A stretch of 15,211 nucleotides of DNA from NCBI GenBank assembly GCA_964404505.1, contig CAYOKH010000046.1:1-15211 (forward strand). Direction: 5' to 3'. This document shows, one piece after another, positions 13,797 to 15,211 of this stretch. Position 1 is the stretch's first letter. Each line of letters opens with the position of its first letter. The notes below the pieces were generated by a model, which worked only from the letters and a program-made list of their open reading frames with translations, ran no database searches and was not told the origin of the DNA. Source of the DNA: DAOMNN01 sp964404505. GTDB taxonomy: Bacteria; Pseudomonadota; Gammaproteobacteria; Burkholderiales; Rhodocyclaceae. Both the position numbers and the translations under genes were made by a program.

Positions 13797-14276
13797 TCAG
13801 CCTGCGGGGATGCGCCCGACCAGTCCCCGGAGGGCATGGAGCACCGCCTGGCGCCGCACCGCCTCACGGTCGCCGTCGAAAACCAGCGTTTCACTTTCCG
13901 GCGCCTTGCCGCGCATTCCCCAGGCAAAGCAGACGGTTCCGACGGGCTTTTCGGCGGAACCTCCGCCCGGACCGGCAATTCCCGAGACCGCAAGCGCAAC
14001 GTCGGCACGGCTGGCCGCGAGGGTGCCCACGATCATCTCGCGCACGGTGTCCTCGCTGACCGCACCGCAGCGATACAGCGTCTCGCCGGAAACGCCCAAC
14101 ATGTCCTGCTTGGCCTCGTTGGAGTACGTTACGAAGCCTCGGTCGAACCATGCGGAGCTGCCGGCAGTGGCGGTCACGACCTCGGATATCCACCCGCCCG
14201 TGCACGATTCCGCGGTCGCGAGCGTCCAGCCCTGTCGAGCCAGTCGCTCGCCGACGGCGACGGAAAGATGCTTCAT
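13797..14276 (-). CDS. pncC: Nicotinamide-nucleotide amidohydrolase (CinA C-terminal type)
   Basis: Deamidates nicotinamide mononucleotide to nicotinic acid mononucleotide, recycling the product of NAD-dependent DNA ligase, in the cytoplasm. It is 159 residues and consists only of the C-terminal CinA domain, without the N-terminal COG1058 domain of full-length CinA. The active-site loop ATAESCTGGWISEVVTATAG is at 20-39. YSNEAKQDMLGV at 51-62 and SGIAGPGGGSAEKPVGTV at 98-115 are the other conserved blocks. The ATG at 14276 overlaps the pgpA stop as ATGA, so it is translationally coupled. Its position upstream of recA is common in proteobacteria. Confidence 0.95.
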   Translation of the reverse strand: MKHLSVAVGERLARQGWTLATAESCTGGWISEVVTATAGSSAWFDRGFVTYSNEAKQDMLGVSGETLYRCGAVSEDTVREMIVGTLAASRADVALAVSGIAGPGGGSAEKPVGTVCFAWGMRGKAPESETLVFDGDREAVRRQAVLHALRGLVGRIPAG

Positions 14277-14773
14277 GGCCGCATCCACGTCGCATCCCCG
14301 AGAAAGTGTACCAGGACGGCGAGAACGAGGATCGCATAGGCGGCAGCGATGATATCGTCGAACATGACGCCGAAGCCGCCCTTGAGATGTCGGTCCGCCC
14401 AGCGGATCGGTTGTGGCTTGACGATATCGAAGAGGCGAAACAGCACCACTGCGGTCAGCTGCCACAGCAGTGTCTTGGGGGTGAACAGCAGCACCAGCCA
14501 CATCGCGACCATCTCGTCCCATACTATCGCACCGTGGTCGGGGACGCCCAGGGCGCGGCCGGTTCGTTCGGCGGCGATCACGCCGGCAACGAACAGGCTT
14601 GCCAGGAATGCGAGAAACACTGCATCGGAAACGGGCGTCTTGATCAGCGGATAGAGCGCCCACGCCAGGAGGGTTCCGGCCGTACCGGGTGCACGGGGAG
14701 CCAGCCCCGAGCCGAATCCGAGCGCGATGAAGTGGGCAGGGTGGCTGAGCAGAAAACTAAGGGTCGGGCGCAT
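14273..14773 (-). CDS. pgpA: Phosphatidylglycerophosphatase A
   Basis: Inner-membrane phosphatase that makes phosphatidylglycerol from its phosphate. It is 166 residues from the ATG at 14773. The conserved sites are GSGLAPRAPGTAGTLLAW at 21-38, the WDEMVAMW acidic motif at 85-92 and FRLFDIVKPQPIRW at 112-125 followed by GGFGVMFDDIIAA at 132-144. Three to four hydrophobic spans surround these. An in-frame ATG at 14791 would add six residues (MIISTQ) and is equally possible; neither has a strong ribosome site. It overlaps the end of thiL by 17 bases and the start of pncC by four, so thiL-pgpA-pncC are probably translated in a chain. Confidence 0.95.
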   Translation of the reverse strand: MRPTLSFLLSHPAHFIALGFGSGLAPRAPGTAGTLLAWALYPLIKTPVSDAVFLAFLASLFVAGVIAAERTGRALGVPDHGAIVWDEMVAMWLVLLFTPKTLLWQLTAVVLFRLFDIVKPQPIRWADRHLKGGFGVMFDDIIAAAYAILVLAVLVHFLGDATWMRP

Positions 14774-15211
14774 TTGAGTGGAAATGATCATACCCCATCG
14801 CGGACAGCGGGGTGAGCCGCCCGTCCGCTTCGCGCAGGGACAGCTCACCGCTTCGGGGGGTGAGCTGTCCTATTCTCGTGAAAGGCAGATCGAGCTTGTG
14901 CGCCAGCGTGGCAATGGCGCCCCGCCGCCCCGCCGCGGCGGTGAAGAGCAGTTCGTAATCGTCACCGCCACCGAGCAGCGCGGCGCGAGCCCGGTCGTTC
15001 GTCACACCGAAGTCAGTCAGCGCTTCGAGGGGCAGGGAGGGGCCGTCAATCACGGCGCCGACGGCCGATTGTTCGAGAATGTGACCGAGGTCTCCGAGCA
15101 GGCCGTCCGACACGTCGAGCATCGCGCTGGCCAGTCCGCGCAGCGCAAGCCCCGCCGTGACGCGCGGTTGCGGCCTGTGGAGAGCCTCCAGGCATGCGTC
15201 CGTGCCCGGTC
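14757..15211 (-). CDS. thiL: Thiamine-monophosphate kinase (5' end outside window)
   Basis: Phosphorylates thiamine monophosphate to thiamine diphosphate, the last step of the pathway, in the cytoplasm. Only the C-terminal part, about 150 residues, is inside the window; the frame stays open to the right edge. Visible signatures are LASAMLDVSDGLLGDLGHIL, the metal/ATP-linked GGGDDYELLFT and the C-terminal MGYDHFHS. The N-terminal half with the Mg-binding loops is beyond 15211. An internal ATG at 15122 is not the start, because the preceding residues (RPQPRVTAGLALRGLASA) match the family. It lies immediately upstream of pgpA, overlapping it, the usual arrangement in proteobacteria. Confidence 0.95.
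   Translation of the reverse strand, partial: PGTDACLEALHRPQPRVTAGLALRGLASAMLDVSDGLLGDLGHILEQSAVGAVIDGPSLPLEALTDFGVTNDRARAALLGGGDDYELLFTAAAGRRGAIATLAHKLDLPFTRIGQLTPRSGELSLREADGRLTPLSAMGYDHFHSNAPDP
14838..14870. repeat. Perfect 12-bp inverted repeat inside thiL
   Basis: GGACAGCTCACC at 14838-14849 and GGTGAGCTGTCC at 14859-14870 are exact reverse complements around a nine-base loop. In the thiL mRNA this makes a very stable hairpin within codons for QLTPRSGELS, about 65 bases before the pgpA start. No U-tract follows, so it is not a terminator. Confidence 0.8.

Noticed and set aside
12891..14339. A 482-residue plus-strand open frame over recA and cinA
   Set aside because: Shadow of RecA and PncC codons; no ribosome site and no known domain. 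It starts well before the sigma-54-like site, so that site could not express it whole.
1..15211. Search for CRISPR arrays, insertion sequences, tRNA genes and toxin-antitoxin pairs
   Set aside because: No repeated spacer pattern, transposase motif, tRNA-like fold or small paired genes were seen; intergenic space is nearly absent.

Overview
The window looks like an ordinary chromosomal segment of a GC-rich Betaproteobacterium. It is probably from a draft or metagenome assembly, because an Illumina adapter is built into its left end. The evidence for Betaproteobacteria is the rpoN-hpf-ptsN-hprK block, the N-terminus of HprK (MRQTNVAQLFE), and the cca / NDUFA9-like / slt / 5-FCL grouping. Genus cannot be fixed from sequence alone; a relative of Rhodocyclales or Nitrosomonadales is a guess. 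Genes are tightly packed with almost no intergenic space. I found no mobile element, CRISPR, tRNA, rRNA or phage gene.

Layout. Positions 1-108 are damaged: 56-108 is a head-to-head Illumina adapter chimera that breaks an alpha/beta hydrolase gene (109-880, minus). This gene is coupled by a GTGA overlap to a Nu-class glutathione S-transferase (877-1497, minus). A small DUF2905 membrane protein lies divergently (1588-1785, plus). A minus-strand run follows: soluble lytic transglycosylase, NDUFA9-like NAD(P)-binding protein and CCA-adding enzyme (4045-5970, 3039-4004, 1807-3039). Divergent from slt is 5-formyltetrahydrofolate cyclo-ligase (6004-6600, plus), whose end overlaps the end of threonine dehydratase ilvA (6579-8099, minus).

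From the right edge leftwards, everything is on the minus strand: thiL (partial)-pgpA-cinA/pncC-recA-recX-lptB-rpoN-hpf-ptsN-hprK-ilvA. Most junctions overlap or are separated by fewer than 25 bases. The larger gaps are before recA (63 bp), before ptsN from hpf (145 bp) and before ilvA (91 bp).

How the genes work together. Four themes are visible: thiamine-diphosphate, folate and NAD housekeeping (thiL, 5-FCL, pncC); envelope building (pgpA, lptB, slt); recombination and its control (recA, recX); and the sigma-54 / nitrogen-PTS regulatory block (rpoN, hpf, ptsN, hprK). Two neighbour relations depart from the arrangement I expect in Betaproteobacteria. lptB is preceded by recA-recX rather than lptC-lptA, and hprK is followed by ilvA rather than rapZ.

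The most interesting non-coding signals are two. One is a full consensus match to a sigma-54 promoter in the recA-cinA gap, pointing away from recA and antisense to cinA. The other is a perfect 12-bp inverted repeat inside the 3' part of thiL. I found no convincing new multigene system.
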